The notes: a model not told the origin generated them from the sequence alone. A DNA stretch of 64,000 nucleotides from Vibrio mimicus (GCF_019048845.1 NZ_CP077425.1:558001-622000); one strand, 5' to 3'. Numbered from the stretch's first letter, positions 1 to 8,754 are shown. Made by a program: numbers and translations.

Positions 1-14
1 CATTGGAGGTGTAT

Positions 15-1421
15 ATGTTCTCATCAAGCAACCTAAAGCTACTCACTTTGATCTTATTTGGTGGAGTGCTGTGGTTCATGCCTGTTCCGGAAGGGCTTGA
101 ACCCAAAGCATGGCAAATGATGATCGTGTTTATTACCACGGTTCTCAGTTTAATTCTCGCTCCGTTACCCCTTGGAGCAATGGCATTAATGGGGCTGTGT
201 GCCACTGTGCTGTTGGGCATTTTGCCCATCAAAGCCGCATTGGCCGGTTTCTCAGACCCAACCATTTGGATGATCGCCGCAGCATTCTTTATTTCGCGGG
301 GCTTTATCAGCACCGGTTTTGGTCGCCGTGTCGGTTATTGGTTTATTTCCAAACTCGGTCATAACTCGTTAGGATTAGCTTACGGTTTAGTCTTAACGGA
401 CCTGCTATTCGCACCGGCTACGCCGAGCACCACAGCACGTTGTGGCGGCATCATTGCACCACTCTTTCGCTCTGTAGCGGCAGCTTATGATTCCGATCCG
501 GAGAAAGGTACACAAAACCGTATCGGGGCTTTCTTGGTACAGTGTATTTTCCAGTGTAACGCGATCACTTGCGCTATGTTCCTTACCTCAATGGCGGGGA
601 ACCCTCTAGCCGCAAAATTTGCTGCCGAACAAGGTGTGACCATCACTTGGGGTGGTTGGGCCCTCGCTGCAATTGTCCCTGGATTGGTATGCTTGTTTGT
701 GATCCCACTAGCCATGTACACCTTCTTCCCTCCAGAGCTCAAAAAGACACCAGAAATGCGCGCCATTGCGAGCAAAAATCTGGCGGAGATGGGCAAAATG
801 AGCCGCGATGAATGGATGGTATGCATCACTTTCCTTGGCATGGTGACTCTTTGGGTTTTAGGCCCAACACTAGGCATTCATGCCACCGTCACCGCGCTAA
901 TGGGTATGCTGTTTTTACTATTAACCAAAGCCATTTCTTGGGATGCCGTATTAGGTGAGAAAGAAGCATGGCACACCATCACTTGGTTTGCGGTATTGGT
1001 GATGATGGCAAGTGAACTGAATAAACTCGGTTTCATCAAATGGTTTGGCGATATGATCGGCGCGTCACTGGCTGGCTACGGCTGGATTGCCACCTTAGGC
1101 ATCTTGCTACTGGTCTATTTCTACAGCCACTATCTTATGGCAAGCGCTATGGCACATATCAGTGCAATGTACTCAGCCTTCCTCGCTATAGCCATTGCGG
1201 CAGGAGCACCCGCCATGTTAGCGGCGATTGTGCTTGGTATCTTCAGTAACTTATATATGTCGACCACTCATTATTCTTCAGGCCCGGCTCCGATTTTGTT
1301 TGGCGCCGGTTTCCACAGCCTAAAACAGTGGTGGAAGATAGGGTTTGTGTTCACCCTGATTGTCATTCCGATTTTCTTCTTGATCGGCGGCATGTGGTGG
1401 AAGCTGATCGGTTTGTGGTAA
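15..1421 (+). CDS. DASS-family sodium:anion symporter (dicarboxylate/2-oxoglutarate type)
   Basis: A 468-residue, very hydrophobic inner-membrane protein with about 12 predicted membrane segments. It resembles the divalent anion:Na+ symporter family (plant 2-oxoglutarate/malate translocator and bacterial YbhI/TtdT relatives), which import di- or tricarboxylates with sodium. Family-typical stretches are the FSDPTIWMIAAAFFISRG region near residue 80 and the HYLMASAMAHISAMYSAFL region near 375. I chose the ATG at 15 because GGAGG lies at 5-9; an in-frame TTG at 3 has no ribosome-binding site. Its upstream context is cut by the window edge. The substrate cannot be told from the sequence. Confidence 0.85.
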   Translation: MFSSSNLKLLTLILFGGVLWFMPVPEGLEPKAWQMMIVFITTVLSLILAPLPLGAMALMGLCATVLLGILPIKAALAGFSDPTIWMIAAAFFISRGFISTGFGRRVGYWFISKLGHNSLGLAYGLVLTDLLFAPATPSTTARCGGIIAPLFRSVAAAYDSDPEKGTQNRIGAFLVQCIFQCNAITCAMFLTSMAGNPLAAKFAAEQGVTITWGGWALAAIVPGLVCLFVIPLAMYTFFPPELKKTPEMRAIASKNLAEMGKMSRDEWMVCITFLGMVTLWVLGPTLGIHATVTALMGMLFLLLTKAISWDAVLGEKEAWHTITWFAVLVMMASELNKLGFIKWFGDMIGASLAGYGWIATLGILLLVYFYSHYLMASAMAHISAMYSAFLAIAIAAGAPAMLAAIVLGIFSNLYMSTTHYSSGPAPILFGAGFHSLKQWWKIGFVFTLIVIPIFFLIGGMWWKLIGLW

Positions 1422-1464
1422 CAGATTACAGATAGGTGAATGTAGGGATTTATCTATCAAGCCC

Positions 1465-1490
1465 AAGCCCGCATTTAGCGGGCTTATTTT
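1465..1490 (+). terminator. Rho-independent terminator of the DASS gene
   Basis: An 8-bp perfect stem (AAGCCCGC at 1465-1472, GCGGGCTT at 1478-1485) has a 5-nt loop and is followed by ATTTTG. It overlaps the stop codon of the convergent lipoprotein gene. Confidence 0.75.
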
Positions 1491-1885
1491 GTTCCTGTCG
1501 CTTGCGAATTTTTCGGTTCCGCAACGAGATTGACCCAAATGTTGCTCAGATGATACTTAGCGCACGCGCTGCAAGTCAGCACTTCCCCACCCCCATGAAT
1601 AGTCATCACCAAGTCCTCTCGTTTTTCTTTTGAGCTGTTACGGATCTGAATCCGCACCGTACTCCCTTCTACACTAAAAGGACGCTCTGATTTTTGCTGG
1701 CCAGACTGGATATATACCACGCCCTGACGAAACTCCAAGGTATCCTTGTTGTATTGATTGTCATAGATACCGTTGAAGGCAAGAGTTTCACGGTTGGCAA
1801 AATTTTCTAAATCCTCTTGGAAGCACCCGTTTAACACCAACACACTCAAAACAAGAATAATTCGTTTCCATTTCACTCGATTCAT
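1484..1885 (-). CDS. Small lipoprotein of unknown function
   Basis: A 133-residue protein starting MNRVKWKRIIL with a hydrophobic signal and a lipobox ending in LNGC (Cys21), so it is predicted to be lipidated and membrane anchored in the periplasm. The mature part contains a CSAC motif near residue 107, which could bind a metal or form a disulfide. I do not recognise a family. It lies 10 bp downstream of ogt on the same strand and may be the last gene of the ada-ogt transcription unit. The function is unknown. Confidence 0.7.
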   Translation of the reverse strand: MNRVKWKRIILVLSVLVLNGCFQEDLENFANRETLAFNGIYDNQYNKDTLEFRQGVVYIQSGQQKSERPFSVEGSTVRIQIRNSSKEKREDLVMTIHGGGEVLTCSACAKYHLSNIWVNLVAEPKNSQATGTK

Positions 1886-1895
1886 GGTTTTTTCC

Positions 1896-2369
1896 TTACT
1901 TTTGCTGCTCCAAATTCAGCAAAAAGGCTTTGCGCTCTAAACCACCTGCATATCCGGTGAGCTTGCCATTTTTACCCACCACCCGATGGCAAGGAACAAT
2001 GATCGAAATCGGGTTTTTGCCATTTGCCAGCCCAACTGCTCTCACTGCCTTGGGGTTACCAATCGCTTCAGCCAGTTGCTGATAACTCCAGATTTCTCCG
2101 TATGGAATCTTGCATAGTGCGTGCCAAACCGACTGCTGAAAAGCTGTGCCTTTGGCGGTTATGGGCAACTCAAACTGGCTACGCAGACCTGAAAAATACT
2201 CATCTAACTGCTGTATTGCATTGTTTAGTATAGGACAATTTTCAGAATAATCGCCCAAGTGCATAGGCTGGGTAGTTTGGGTGGCAAACCATACCCCAAG
2301 CAAACCATGTGGATCCGCTTGTAAAGTCATTCTGCCTAATGGTGATTCATAGTACGTAAAATAGGTCAT
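1896..2369 (-). CDS. ogt: Methylated-DNA--protein-cysteine methyltransferase
   Basis: A 157-residue O6-alkylguanine-DNA alkyltransferase. It removes alkyl groups from O6 of guanine in a suicide reaction onto its own cysteine. The active-site motif IIVPCHRVV (Cys127) and the Arg-finger region KAVRAVGLANGKNP are visible, and the length matches Ogt/AGT. I chose the ATG at 2369 rather than the upstream in-frame start at 2408 because GGAG precedes it and its ATG overlaps the stop codon of the upstream Ada-AlkA gene (ATGA). This implies translational coupling and a dedicated alkylation-repair operon. Confidence 0.93.
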   Translation of the reverse strand: MTYFTYYESPLGRMTLQADPHGLLGVWFATQTTQPMHLGDYSENCPILNNAIQQLDEYFSGLRSQFELPITAKGTAFQQSVWHALCKIPYGEIWSYQQLAEAIGNPKAVRAVGLANGKNPISIIVPCHRVVGKNGKLTGYAGGLERKAFLLNLEQQK

Positions 2370-3721
2370 AACTGACTCCAACAGTGAAAAGTGGCATAAC
2401 TGCCCCATGGAGCAGCAGATTCAGCCGTTAAATGGGGGAACCGATGCAGTGCTTTTTTAACCACTAAGTCACTACTTAAAAAACAATGACTTTGTGACTC
2501 ACCTCTCAGCTGAGCATACTCAACCGTCCAAGGACCAATACCACTCAACGCTAACCATTCGGACGGCGGATCGGTTGGGTGTAAAAGGACATAATCAGCC
2601 AGACGTTTTAACGTCTCTTTTCGCCTTTCGGGCATCCGTAAAAAGCTCAAGTCATGAGTTTTCACCTGCTCTGGTGTGGGAAAATAGCGCGTCACCTGCT
2701 CGCCAGAAAGCTGCGACACCAAGACATTAAGCTGCCCTATCGCGGCTTTCACAGAAACTTGTTGTCCGAGCACTGCTCGCACCCCTGCCTCCCATGCATT
2801 CCAAACCCCAGGAATACGAATCCCAGAGCGCACGACTAACCCTGGAGCAACCTGCTCTAGCTGAGCTTCAATGCTCAGCAGGTCTGCATCGAGATCAAAC
2901 ATTCGGCGCAGCTTCACGACTAAATGACGCAAATCGCTCAAACGCTCCATTTCAAACTCAATCTGCAAATGGGATTCTGCCATACTAGCCTTAAACCACC
3001 CTTTACCTTCACCCAAAACAAAATGGCGCTGATAGCTCTGTTCATCGACCAACTCCATGCCCTCAATCGTCCGAAGGCGATAGAAATCCAACATATGAGC
3101 CCAGTCAAAGGGGCCACGAAAAGCCAAACTTAATTGATTACGTGATGGCAGAACAGTCCGGTCACGCCGCACTTGTGTAGGCGTTAAACGGAAAAACTTT
3201 TGGAATGCATCATTAAATCGGCGAGCACTTTGAAACCCGCTCGCATAAGCCACTTCGGTAATCGAAATTTGGCTCGAATGCAGCAATTGCTTAGCAAACA
3301 TAAGCTGCTGAATCTGAGCATACTGTTTTGGAGGTAAACCTAAATGACGTTGGAATAGCTGACGTAAATAGCGCTCACTAATGCCTAAGCGAGAAGCTAA
3401 CGCTTCCAAATTACCATGCAGTTCACCTTGCTCAATGAGCTTAATTGCCCGTAAAAAGGTAGTTTCGGCGCCTTTCCAAGCCCATGAATTGGGTGCACTT
3501 TCCGGCCGGCAACGCAAACAAGGGCGATAACCTGCCGCCACAGCTTGGGCTTGAGTGGTGAAATATTCCACATTGTCTTCTTTGGGTAAATTGGCAGGAC
3601 AAATCGGGCGGCAAAAGATGCCTGTGGTTTTCACCGCCACAAAAAAGCGCCCATCAAAACGCGGATCTCGGCTCATCCGTGCACGTTGGCACTCTTCAGT
3701 TCTGAGTTGATTGGGCAACAT
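2366..3721 (-). CDS. Ada N-terminal/AraC regulator fused to AlkA 3-methyladenine DNA glycosylase
   Basis: A 451-residue bifunctional repair protein. Residues 1-80 form the Ada zinc/methylphosphotriester domain with four cysteines (Cys37, 41, 68, 71; Cys37 is the expected methyl acceptor). Residues about 85-185 are an AraC-type helix-turn-helix, and residues about 190-450 are an AlkA-like glycosylase with the HhH region (LSGIGPWTVEYAQLRG) and a catalytic Asp in FLSSDLVVKKAL. The protein senses methylated DNA, activates transcription and excises alkylated bases. The O6-methyltransferase half of classical Ada is missing here but is supplied by the overlapping downstream ogt gene. The C-terminus is slightly short (ends ATFHCWSQL) but complete relative to the fold. 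Confidence 0.9.
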   Translation of the reverse strand: MLPNQLRTEECQRARMSRDPRFDGRFFVAVKTTGIFCRPICPANLPKEDNVEYFTTQAQAVAAGYRPCLRCRPESAPNSWAWKGAETTFLRAIKLIEQGELHGNLEALASRLGISERYLRQLFQRHLGLPPKQYAQIQQLMFAKQLLHSSQISITEVAYASGFQSARRFNDAFQKFFRLTPTQVRRDRTVLPSRNQLSLAFRGPFDWAHMLDFYRLRTIEGMELVDEQSYQRHFVLGEGKGWFKASMAESHLQIEFEMERLSDLRHLVVKLRRMFDLDADLLSIEAQLEQVAPGLVVRSGIRIPGVWNAWEAGVRAVLGQQVSVKAAIGQLNVLVSQLSGEQVTRYFPTPEQVKTHDLSFLRMPERRKETLKRLADYVLLHPTDPPSEWLALSGIGPWTVEYAQLRGESQSHCFLSSDLVVKKALHRFPHLTAESAAPWGSYATFHCWSQL

Positions 3722-3977
3722 AATGCGCTTTCTCCCTGTATTTTCTTCCGTCAGTCTACGGACTTCTGATCCCTACGCTAGCCATTTTCGGAAGTGAATC
3801 GTGACAATATCAATAAAAGTTCATTCAATTATTTCGAACGAGAATGTCAGATTAAACCGATTATATTGCCAACAGCCTTCACCTAAACTCAGCTCCATAA
3901 ATACTTCATCTGTTATTCAAATATTTCAACCCATATACCAGAGCACTGTTATATGGAAATCACAACAGGATCGAATC

Positions 3978-4421
3978 ATGCGTACATTATTGAAAACTAC
4001 TTTTACTTCACCGAGTTCATGGGCTCCACTGGCACTAAGACTCCCTCTGTCCATCATTTTTATGGCTCACGGTGCACAAAAATTGTTTGGTTGGTTTGGC
4101 GGCTATGGTCTTGAGGGCACTGGGCAATGGATGGCATCAATCGGCTTAGAGCCTGGTGTTGCCATGGCATTTTTAGCAGGTAGCGGAGAGTTTTTCGGTG
4201 GGTTGGCGATTTTACTCGGTGTATTCACTCGCCCTGCGGCTTTCGTTTTGTCGATCACCATGCTGGTTGCCATCTTCAGCGTTCATTTCAGCAGCGGTCT
4301 ATTTTTAGCAAATGGCGGTTACGAGTTTGGTTTAGCTCTGCTCGCAGGCACTTTATCGCTCCTCATCTCTGGTTCAGGTCGCCTGAGTGCCGATAATCTG
4401 CTCGCGAAACGTTACTCATAA
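3978..4421 (+). CDS. DoxX-family membrane protein
   Basis: A 147-residue protein with four predicted membrane helices and the DoxX signature region (FMAHGAQKLFGWFGGYG near residue 30, then a glycine-rich SGEFFGGLAILLG helix). DoxX/YphA proteins are small integral membrane proteins linked in some bacteria to redox or thiol stress; the biochemical role is not settled. I chose the ATG at 3978 because AGGA precedes it. The upstream in-frame extension from GTG 3801 adds 59 residues of low-complexity sequence unlike the family. A strong terminator follows. Confidence 0.8.
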   Translation: MRTLLKTTFTSPSSWAPLALRLPLSIIFMAHGAQKLFGWFGGYGLEGTGQWMASIGLEPGVAMAFLAGSGEFFGGLAILLGVFTRPAAFVLSITMLVAIFSVHFSSGLFLANGGYEFGLALLAGTLSLLISGSGRLSADNLLAKRYS

Positions 4422-4447
4422 TCCACAACAGAGCATTCGCAAAAGCA

Positions 4448-4478
4448 AAAGAGGATCGCCAAAAGCGATCCTCTTTCA
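4448..4478. terminator. Bidirectional terminator between the DoxX gene and hdfR
   Basis: A 12-bp perfect stem (AAAGAGGATCGC at 4448-4459, GCGATCCTCTTT at 4465-4476) with a 5-nt loop and A/T tracts on both flanks. Confidence 0.85.
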
Positions 4479-4559
4479 ATATCGGTCCCTCACTCCTGGT
4501 GTTTCAGGTCAACGACAAGGAGAAATAGGGGTAAACGTGGCTAGCTTTCAACTCAATAC

Positions 4560-5456
4560 TCAGTTATCAGCTAATCTGGCCTCGGTTTTCCCTAAGCTAC
4601 GCGCAAAGCTGAGTGGATCGAGCGTTTTCATCAATTTTTCAACTTGTACAATCGCCTCAATCGATGAGCTATTTTTACGATAGCTCAGATAAAGTGGTCG
4701 CTGCCATTCATTGACCTCAGACACTCGATACAATTGCCCTGCATCCAACAAAGGTTGCACCATGGTGTAAGGTAAGTACGCGCTTCCGCCTTTCTCAAGA
4801 ATAAAGTCGAGAGCGATTCGCGCCGTTGACGTTCTCAAAAAAGGTGCAGGTGCTTTCGGGTGACGATCCGTGTGTTCGGATGCAAAACGTGATCCCCAGT
4901 CCACATAGACATAACGATTTTCAAAAACGCTTTCGGCATCATCTGGTCGGGTGGAAACCAAAACCAAAATGAGATCTGCGACTTTCTTACACTGCAACTC
5001 TTCCGCTTTGATCGGATCCAGTGCAAATGCCATATCTAAAGTGCGTTCAAGCAACCCACGATTAAGCTGCTCACGCCCCATCACTTCGGCCAAAAAACCG
5101 TAGCCTTCAAAAGTATCGGTTATCCGACTTAAACAATGCTGTAAATACGCATCCCAAATGTTTGGCGTACCGCCTAAAGTAAGCTGCAACGCCTTACCGC
5201 TTTCCAACGACAACTCAAATTTCGCCTGTTGTAGCGTTGCCACCATCACTTCGGCATACCCCACCAAACGCTCGCCGGCTGAGGTCAATTTGATGTTATT
5301 ACGGTCGCGGGTAAACAGCTGAGCATCGAAATGATTTTCGAGTTGTTTGATGCGCGCACTCACTGCCGCTTGAGTTAAATACAGATTTTCAGCAGCTCGA
5401 CCAAAGTGACGAACTTTGGCCAGTTCAAGAAAGGTGCGAAAGACTTTTACGTCCAT
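4560..5456 (-). CDS. hdfR: LysR-type regulator HdfR
   Basis: A 298-residue LysR-type transcriptional regulator. The N-terminal helix-turn-helix spans about residues 1-60 (FLELAKVRHFGRAAENLY followed by TQAAVSARIKQLE), then comes the substrate-binding domain. The sequence and its divergence from maoP (yifE family) match the enterobacterial hdfR-maoP pair; E. coli HdfR represses flhDC and activates gltBD. Whether those targets hold in Vibrio is unknown. ATG 5456 is preceded by AGAGG; an upstream TTG at 5492 was rejected. Shared regulation with maoP across the 150-bp divergent gap is likely. Confidence 0.85.
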   Translation of the reverse strand: MDVKVFRTFLELAKVRHFGRAAENLYLTQAAVSARIKQLENHFDAQLFTRDRNNIKLTSAGERLVGYAEVMVATLQQAKFELSLESGKALQLTLGGTPNIWDAYLQHCLSRITDTFEGYGFLAEVMGREQLNRGLLERTLDMAFALDPIKAEELQCKKVADLILVLVSTRPDDAESVFENRYVYVDWGSRFASEHTDRHPKAPAPFLRTSTARIALDFILEKGGSAYLPYTMVQPLLDAGQLYRVSEVNEWQRPLYLSYRKNSSSIEAIVQVEKLMKTLDPLSFARSLGKTEARLADN

Positions 5457-5559
5457 ATAGTTTCCTCTGATGTTACCCGTGAAGATTAACAAGTAAGAAG
5501 TATTATGACGATAAAAAATTTTTGTTTTTCTTTTCCGAAGATTACGCCTAACTTTCGCC

Positions 5560-5574
5560 GTAACCCACGGTTAC
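5560..5574. promoter_or_regulatory. Inverted repeat between hdfR and maoP
   Basis: GTAACC-CAC-GGTTAC is a perfect 6+3+6 inverted repeat 32 bp upstream of the maoP start. It could be an HdfR operator or a counterpart of the maoS site that works with MaoP in E. coli. I cannot compare it with the maoS sequence here. Confidence 0.4.
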
Positions 5575-5606
5575 ACGGTGGTTGAACATATTCACACGAG
5601 GTTGAC

Positions 5607-5966
5607 ATGTCTGAGACAGCATTTCGTCAAGGAAAAAAACGTTTTTTCGATACTAAGAAGTTCCCAAGAGGCTTTGCTAAATCTGGCGACTTTACTCTGG
5701 CAGAAGAGAATATCCTAACTCAGTATGGTGACACTATGCTCGGTTTGGAGAGTGGTGAGCTACACCCCGAAAATGCTGAAGAAGAGCATTTCTTGAAAGC
5801 GCTAGAAAAACCAGAGTTGGCAGAAAGCAAATTAGAAAAAGCCTGGTTGAAGTACACCCGTTTGGCTCGTGGTCGCAAGCGTTTCCATACCTTGAATGGC
5901 CGCAACAAGCCTGATGGCGTTGAAGATTACACCGATGACGAACCAAGCTTGACTGAGGAAGATTAA
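5607..5966 (+). CDS. maoP: MaoP (YifE/DUF413) macrodomain Ori organisation protein
   Basis: A 119-residue acidic-tailed soluble protein beginning MSETAFRQGKKRFFDTKKFP, matching the DUF413/YifE family. In E. coli, MaoP acts with a nearby maoS site to constrain the replication-origin macrodomain. The conserved divergent partner hdfR is retained upstream, which supports orthology. ATG 5607 is preceded by GAGG. Its role in a two-chromosome Vibrio has not been shown as far as I know, so the function is transferred by family and synteny only. Confidence 0.85.
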   Translation: MSETAFRQGKKRFFDTKKFPRGFAKSGDFTLAEENILTQYGDTMLGLESGELHPENAEEEHFLKALEKPELAESKLEKAWLKYTRLARGRKRFHTLNGRNKPDGVEDYTDDEPSLTEED

Positions 5967-5975
5967 TTCCTCCCT

Positions 5976-6002
5976 CGGGCTACATCAGCTGTTTGTAGCC
6001 CG
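5976..6002 (+). other. Hairpin between maoP and the DUF1704 gene
   Basis: A 9-bp perfect stem (CGGGCTACA at 5976-5984, TGTAGCCCG at 5994-6002) with a 9-nt loop. It has no U tract, so it may be an attenuator or RNA-stabilising element rather than a full terminator. Confidence 0.45.
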
Positions 6003-6046
6003 TCTAGCATGGATGGACGTGAGTTTGCGTCCCTTTTGGGGGAAAA

Positions 6047-8038
6047 ATGCCCAACCCAGTTTCCAATAGCTATTCTCTTGAAGAGATGCTATCGCTGATC
6101 CAGCGAGAGCAGCCTTTCGCAGGAGAACTCGAATCCGCTGGCTGCTTTATCAAGATAGAAGACTATCTGCCCGTGGTGTGTACCGCCATCCATGCTGGAA
6201 GCCGTTTGCGCGATGATCTGCTCAAGCAGTGTCAACTCAGCAAAACTGAGCGTAATCTTGAAGAGGCCCCCTACACAGATCAATTCATCGCTTCACAGCC
6301 CATCACTTTGTGTGGCCTAGATTCCCGTTTCGAATACGATCTGAACCGCGCCAAAACCCTCAGTACCCGCTATAAATCGGCGTGGAATCGCCCTTTAAGT
6401 GATAAGCAGCGTACCGAAAGCCATCGCAAGCACAGCGAGTTTTATCAGCTTTATGAAGCCTTAATTCGCAAGCTCGAAGCCATGCACGGCATGGTCATTG
6501 TGTTCGATATGTATGCCTACAACTACAAGCAACTTGGCAACAAACCAGCGCCAGTATTTAACGTAGGTACCGCACAAATCGACATGCAGCGTTGGGGCTC
6601 GGTTGTAAAGCGCTTTTGCGCCGAGCTAAGCAAGATCCAGTTGCCGCATATTGAAAACAAAACCGAAATCAACGCCGTGTTTGAAGGCCGTGGTTATCTA
6701 ATCGCTCATACCAACGCCCATTTTGACCGTACTTTAGTGCTCCCCACTGAAGTTAAAAAGGTGTTTATGGAGGAAGATACCGGCACTGTTTATCCCTTGG
6801 TATTGAACGCGCTGTGCAGTGGTCTCAAAGGTGCTCTCAGCCATACAAGTGCTTATTTTCAGCGTCGCCATAATCGCCGCCGGATCAGCAAAGCAAAAAT
6901 GCTTGGCTCATCAATCGAACCTGCGATTCTGAGTATTGATGATGCGCTGTCCAAACTGACCCGCAAAGTGGAAACGCTCAAATACGTCAACCCAACCAAT
7001 ATTAATATTGAACAGAAGCGTTTTGAGTCAGCACCGAGCCGCTATAAGCCCGAATTTCGCTACAAACAGTTGCCGATCAACGCCAATGAATTTAAGCAGC
7101 ATCTTTACCAATTGCCGATCGATACGATTTCCGATCCCGACTTAAAACAGCTGTATGGATCTATGGTCGATAAGCTGAGTGAAAAGATCGACTTGCTTAC
7201 GAGCATTGGTCAGGAATCGTTTCTGTATAACTCGCTACGCTTTTATGGCCGCCCTAACCGCACTGCCATTGAAAACGCTAAGTTTCTGCTTTATGCCAAA
7301 ACCTTGCCTGAAGAGAAAGGGCAGCTATATAACGCAGATCAAGCCGCAGAGATCATGCTGAAAAAAGCTCAGGAGTGGGGAATGCACTGCCATATTACCC
7401 CAACAGCATCATTAGCCGCGCGTGCAATGGTGAGCGGCAAGAAGCCACCAACCTTGTATCTCAACAGCAAAGTGATGTATTCACATGCCGAAATACAGCG
7501 CCTTATCCAACATGAGATTGGCGTACATTTAGCCACGACCTTTAATGGCCGAATGCAACCTTTGCGCGTGTTCTCGATTGGGCTACCTGGTGCGACCGAA
7601 TCACAAGAAGGCTTAGCTATTTTGGCGGAATACAAAGCAGGTTATATGTCTCATGAGCGACTCAAGACCTTAGCTACACGGGTGTTGGCGGTCGATTCTA
7701 TGCTCAAAGAGCACAATTTTTACCAAACGTTCAGCTATCTCACTGAAGAGTATGGGGTAGATCGTGATACGGCTTTTGTGACCACCACTCGGGTGTATCG
7801 CGGCGGTGGCTTCACTAAAGATCACCTCTATCTTGAAGGATTTATCAACACCTTGCAGCAAGCACAAAAACGTAGCTTAGATAATCTGCTGGTCGGAAAA
7901 TGCAGCTATCAGTACCTCGATTTGATTGATGAGCTGGTCGAACGGGGTTGGCTCATCAAACCGCAGTTTAGATTTGATGATTTAGGCAGTGAGCCGGAGC
8001 CAACGCTCAAATATTTAATTGAATCGCTACGCCATTAA
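6047..8038 (+). CDS. DUF1704 / QEGLA-motif zinc metalloprotease-like protein
   Basis: A 663-residue protein of the family annotated as flavohemoglobin expression-modulating QEGLA motif protein (DUF1704). It carries HEIGVH at residues 489-494 and SQEGLA at 519-524, i.e. two histidines, a general-base Glu and a third-ligand Glu of a gluzincin-type active site. Eukaryotic DUF1704 members include the tubulin tyrosine carboxypeptidases (MATCAP), so a carboxypeptidase-like activity is plausible, but the bacterial substrate is unknown. A GGGGGA ribosome-binding site precedes ATG 6047. It follows maoP by 80 bp and ends in a good terminator. Confidence 0.8.
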   Translation: MPNPVSNSYSLEEMLSLIQREQPFAGELESAGCFIKIEDYLPVVCTAIHAGSRLRDDLLKQCQLSKTERNLEEAPYTDQFIASQPITLCGLDSRFEYDLNRAKTLSTRYKSAWNRPLSDKQRTESHRKHSEFYQLYEALIRKLEAMHGMVIVFDMYAYNYKQLGNKPAPVFNVGTAQIDMQRWGSVVKRFCAELSKIQLPHIENKTEINAVFEGRGYLIAHTNAHFDRTLVLPTEVKKVFMEEDTGTVYPLVLNALCSGLKGALSHTSAYFQRRHNRRRISKAKMLGSSIEPAILSIDDALSKLTRKVETLKYVNPTNINIEQKRFESAPSRYKPEFRYKQLPINANEFKQHLYQLPIDTISDPDLKQLYGSMVDKLSEKIDLLTSIGQESFLYNSLRFYGRPNRTAIENAKFLLYAKTLPEEKGQLYNADQAAEIMLKKAQEWGMHCHITPTASLAARAMVSGKKPPTLYLNSKVMYSHAEIQRLIQHEIGVHLATTFNGRMQPLRVFSIGLPGATESQEGLAILAEYKAGYMSHERLKTLATRVLAVDSMLKEHNFYQTFSYLTEEYGVDRDTAFVTTTRVYRGGGFTKDHLYLEGFINTLQQAQKRSLDNLLVGKCSYQYLDLIDELVERGWLIKPQFRFDDLGSEPEPTLKYLIESLRH

Positions 8039-8079
8039 TAGCCTGCTCACTTTATGTTTCAAATACAGAAATTTTTCCT

Positions 8080-8117
8080 CAAGCCCTGATGCCAACAACC
8101 TTCAGGGCTTGTTTTTT
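8080..8117 (+). terminator. Terminator of the DUF1704 gene
   Basis: CAAGCCCTGA (8080-8089) pairs with TCAGGGCTTG (8102-8111) across a 12-nt loop and is followed by six T. Confidence 0.8.
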
Positions 8118-8130
8118 CACTCGTCCCCAC

Positions 8131-8382
8131 TTACTTGGCGAGCATATTCAGTTTCTTCAAGAAACTATCGCGCAGGTGCTCCTGCTCATAGTCCAAATGA
8201 TAAGTATTGTGGAAGCCAACTTTCAACTCGACTCCGTTACCACGCATGAACACGTTGTAGCCATCATAATCGGCATACGCCTCAATGCCTTCATAGATCT
8301 TACCAAACTCAGTGGGTGAACCGTTTTCCATCACCGCTTCATAGGCTAACAAGACTTTGCTCGGATCCAGTTCATTTTTCAT
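8131..8382 (-). CDS. Small protein, probably DUF3081 family
   Basis: An 83-residue soluble protein, MKNELDPSKVLLAYEAV onward, with an aromatic-rich middle (EGIEAYADYDGYNVF) and a charged C-terminal helix. From memory it resembles the short gammaproteobacterial DUF3081 proteins; I could not check this. A strong GAGGG ribosome-binding site precedes ATG 8382 and it ends next to the terminator of the convergent DUF1704 gene. No function is known. Confidence 0.65.
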   Translation of the reverse strand: MKNELDPSKVLLAYEAVMENGSPTEFGKIYEGIEAYADYDGYNVFMRGNGVELKVGFHNTYHLDYEQEHLRDSFLKKLNMLAK

Positions 8383-8639
8383 GATCTTATCCCTCTAGAT
8401 TTATCCGTCTTAAGTATTGGCAATCTGGAGAATATCCGCCAGTCTGTAATCTGAGCTACCTCAAAGAACCACTTAATTTTGTCTATAAATTTTTTATTGC
8501 TTTGCTTTATGAAGCTAGAGCGAATATGGTGTCGAGTTAGTTAAGAGTGCTGAATGAACGTGCAGCTAAGGGCGATTTACTACGATGTTTTAGTCAAACT
8601 ATAATTTTTTGACCTAAAACAATAGCAGTCAGAGACGAC

Positions 8640-8660
8640 TTATTTTATAATGAAAATTAA
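8640..8660 (+). promoter_or_regulatory. Possible NagC-type operator upstream of nagB
   Basis: The only notable element in the 372-bp gap 8383-8754 is an AT-rich imperfect dyad, TTATTTT-ATAATG-AAAATTAA, about 95 bp upstream of nagB. Its layout (TTATTT ... AAAtAA) is reminiscent of NagC sites that control amino-sugar genes. The match is loose and the region is AT-rich, so this is tentative. Confidence 0.3.
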
Positions 8661-8754
8661 CATATACCCACACTACTTGGTGCAGCAATCACGACTGCAG
8701 CTTTAAGTAGGAAGGGGATTGTAAAGCATCATAAATCTAATCTAGGGGCAATAC

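Noticed and set aside
485..877. Minus-strand frame of 130 codons inside the DASS symporter gene
   Set aside because: The plus-strand frame has full membrane-protein character and a ribosome-binding site; this is a shadow frame.
3801..3977. Upstream extension of the DoxX-family gene
   Set aside because: Low-complexity sequence without family similarity; AGGA supports the start at 3978.
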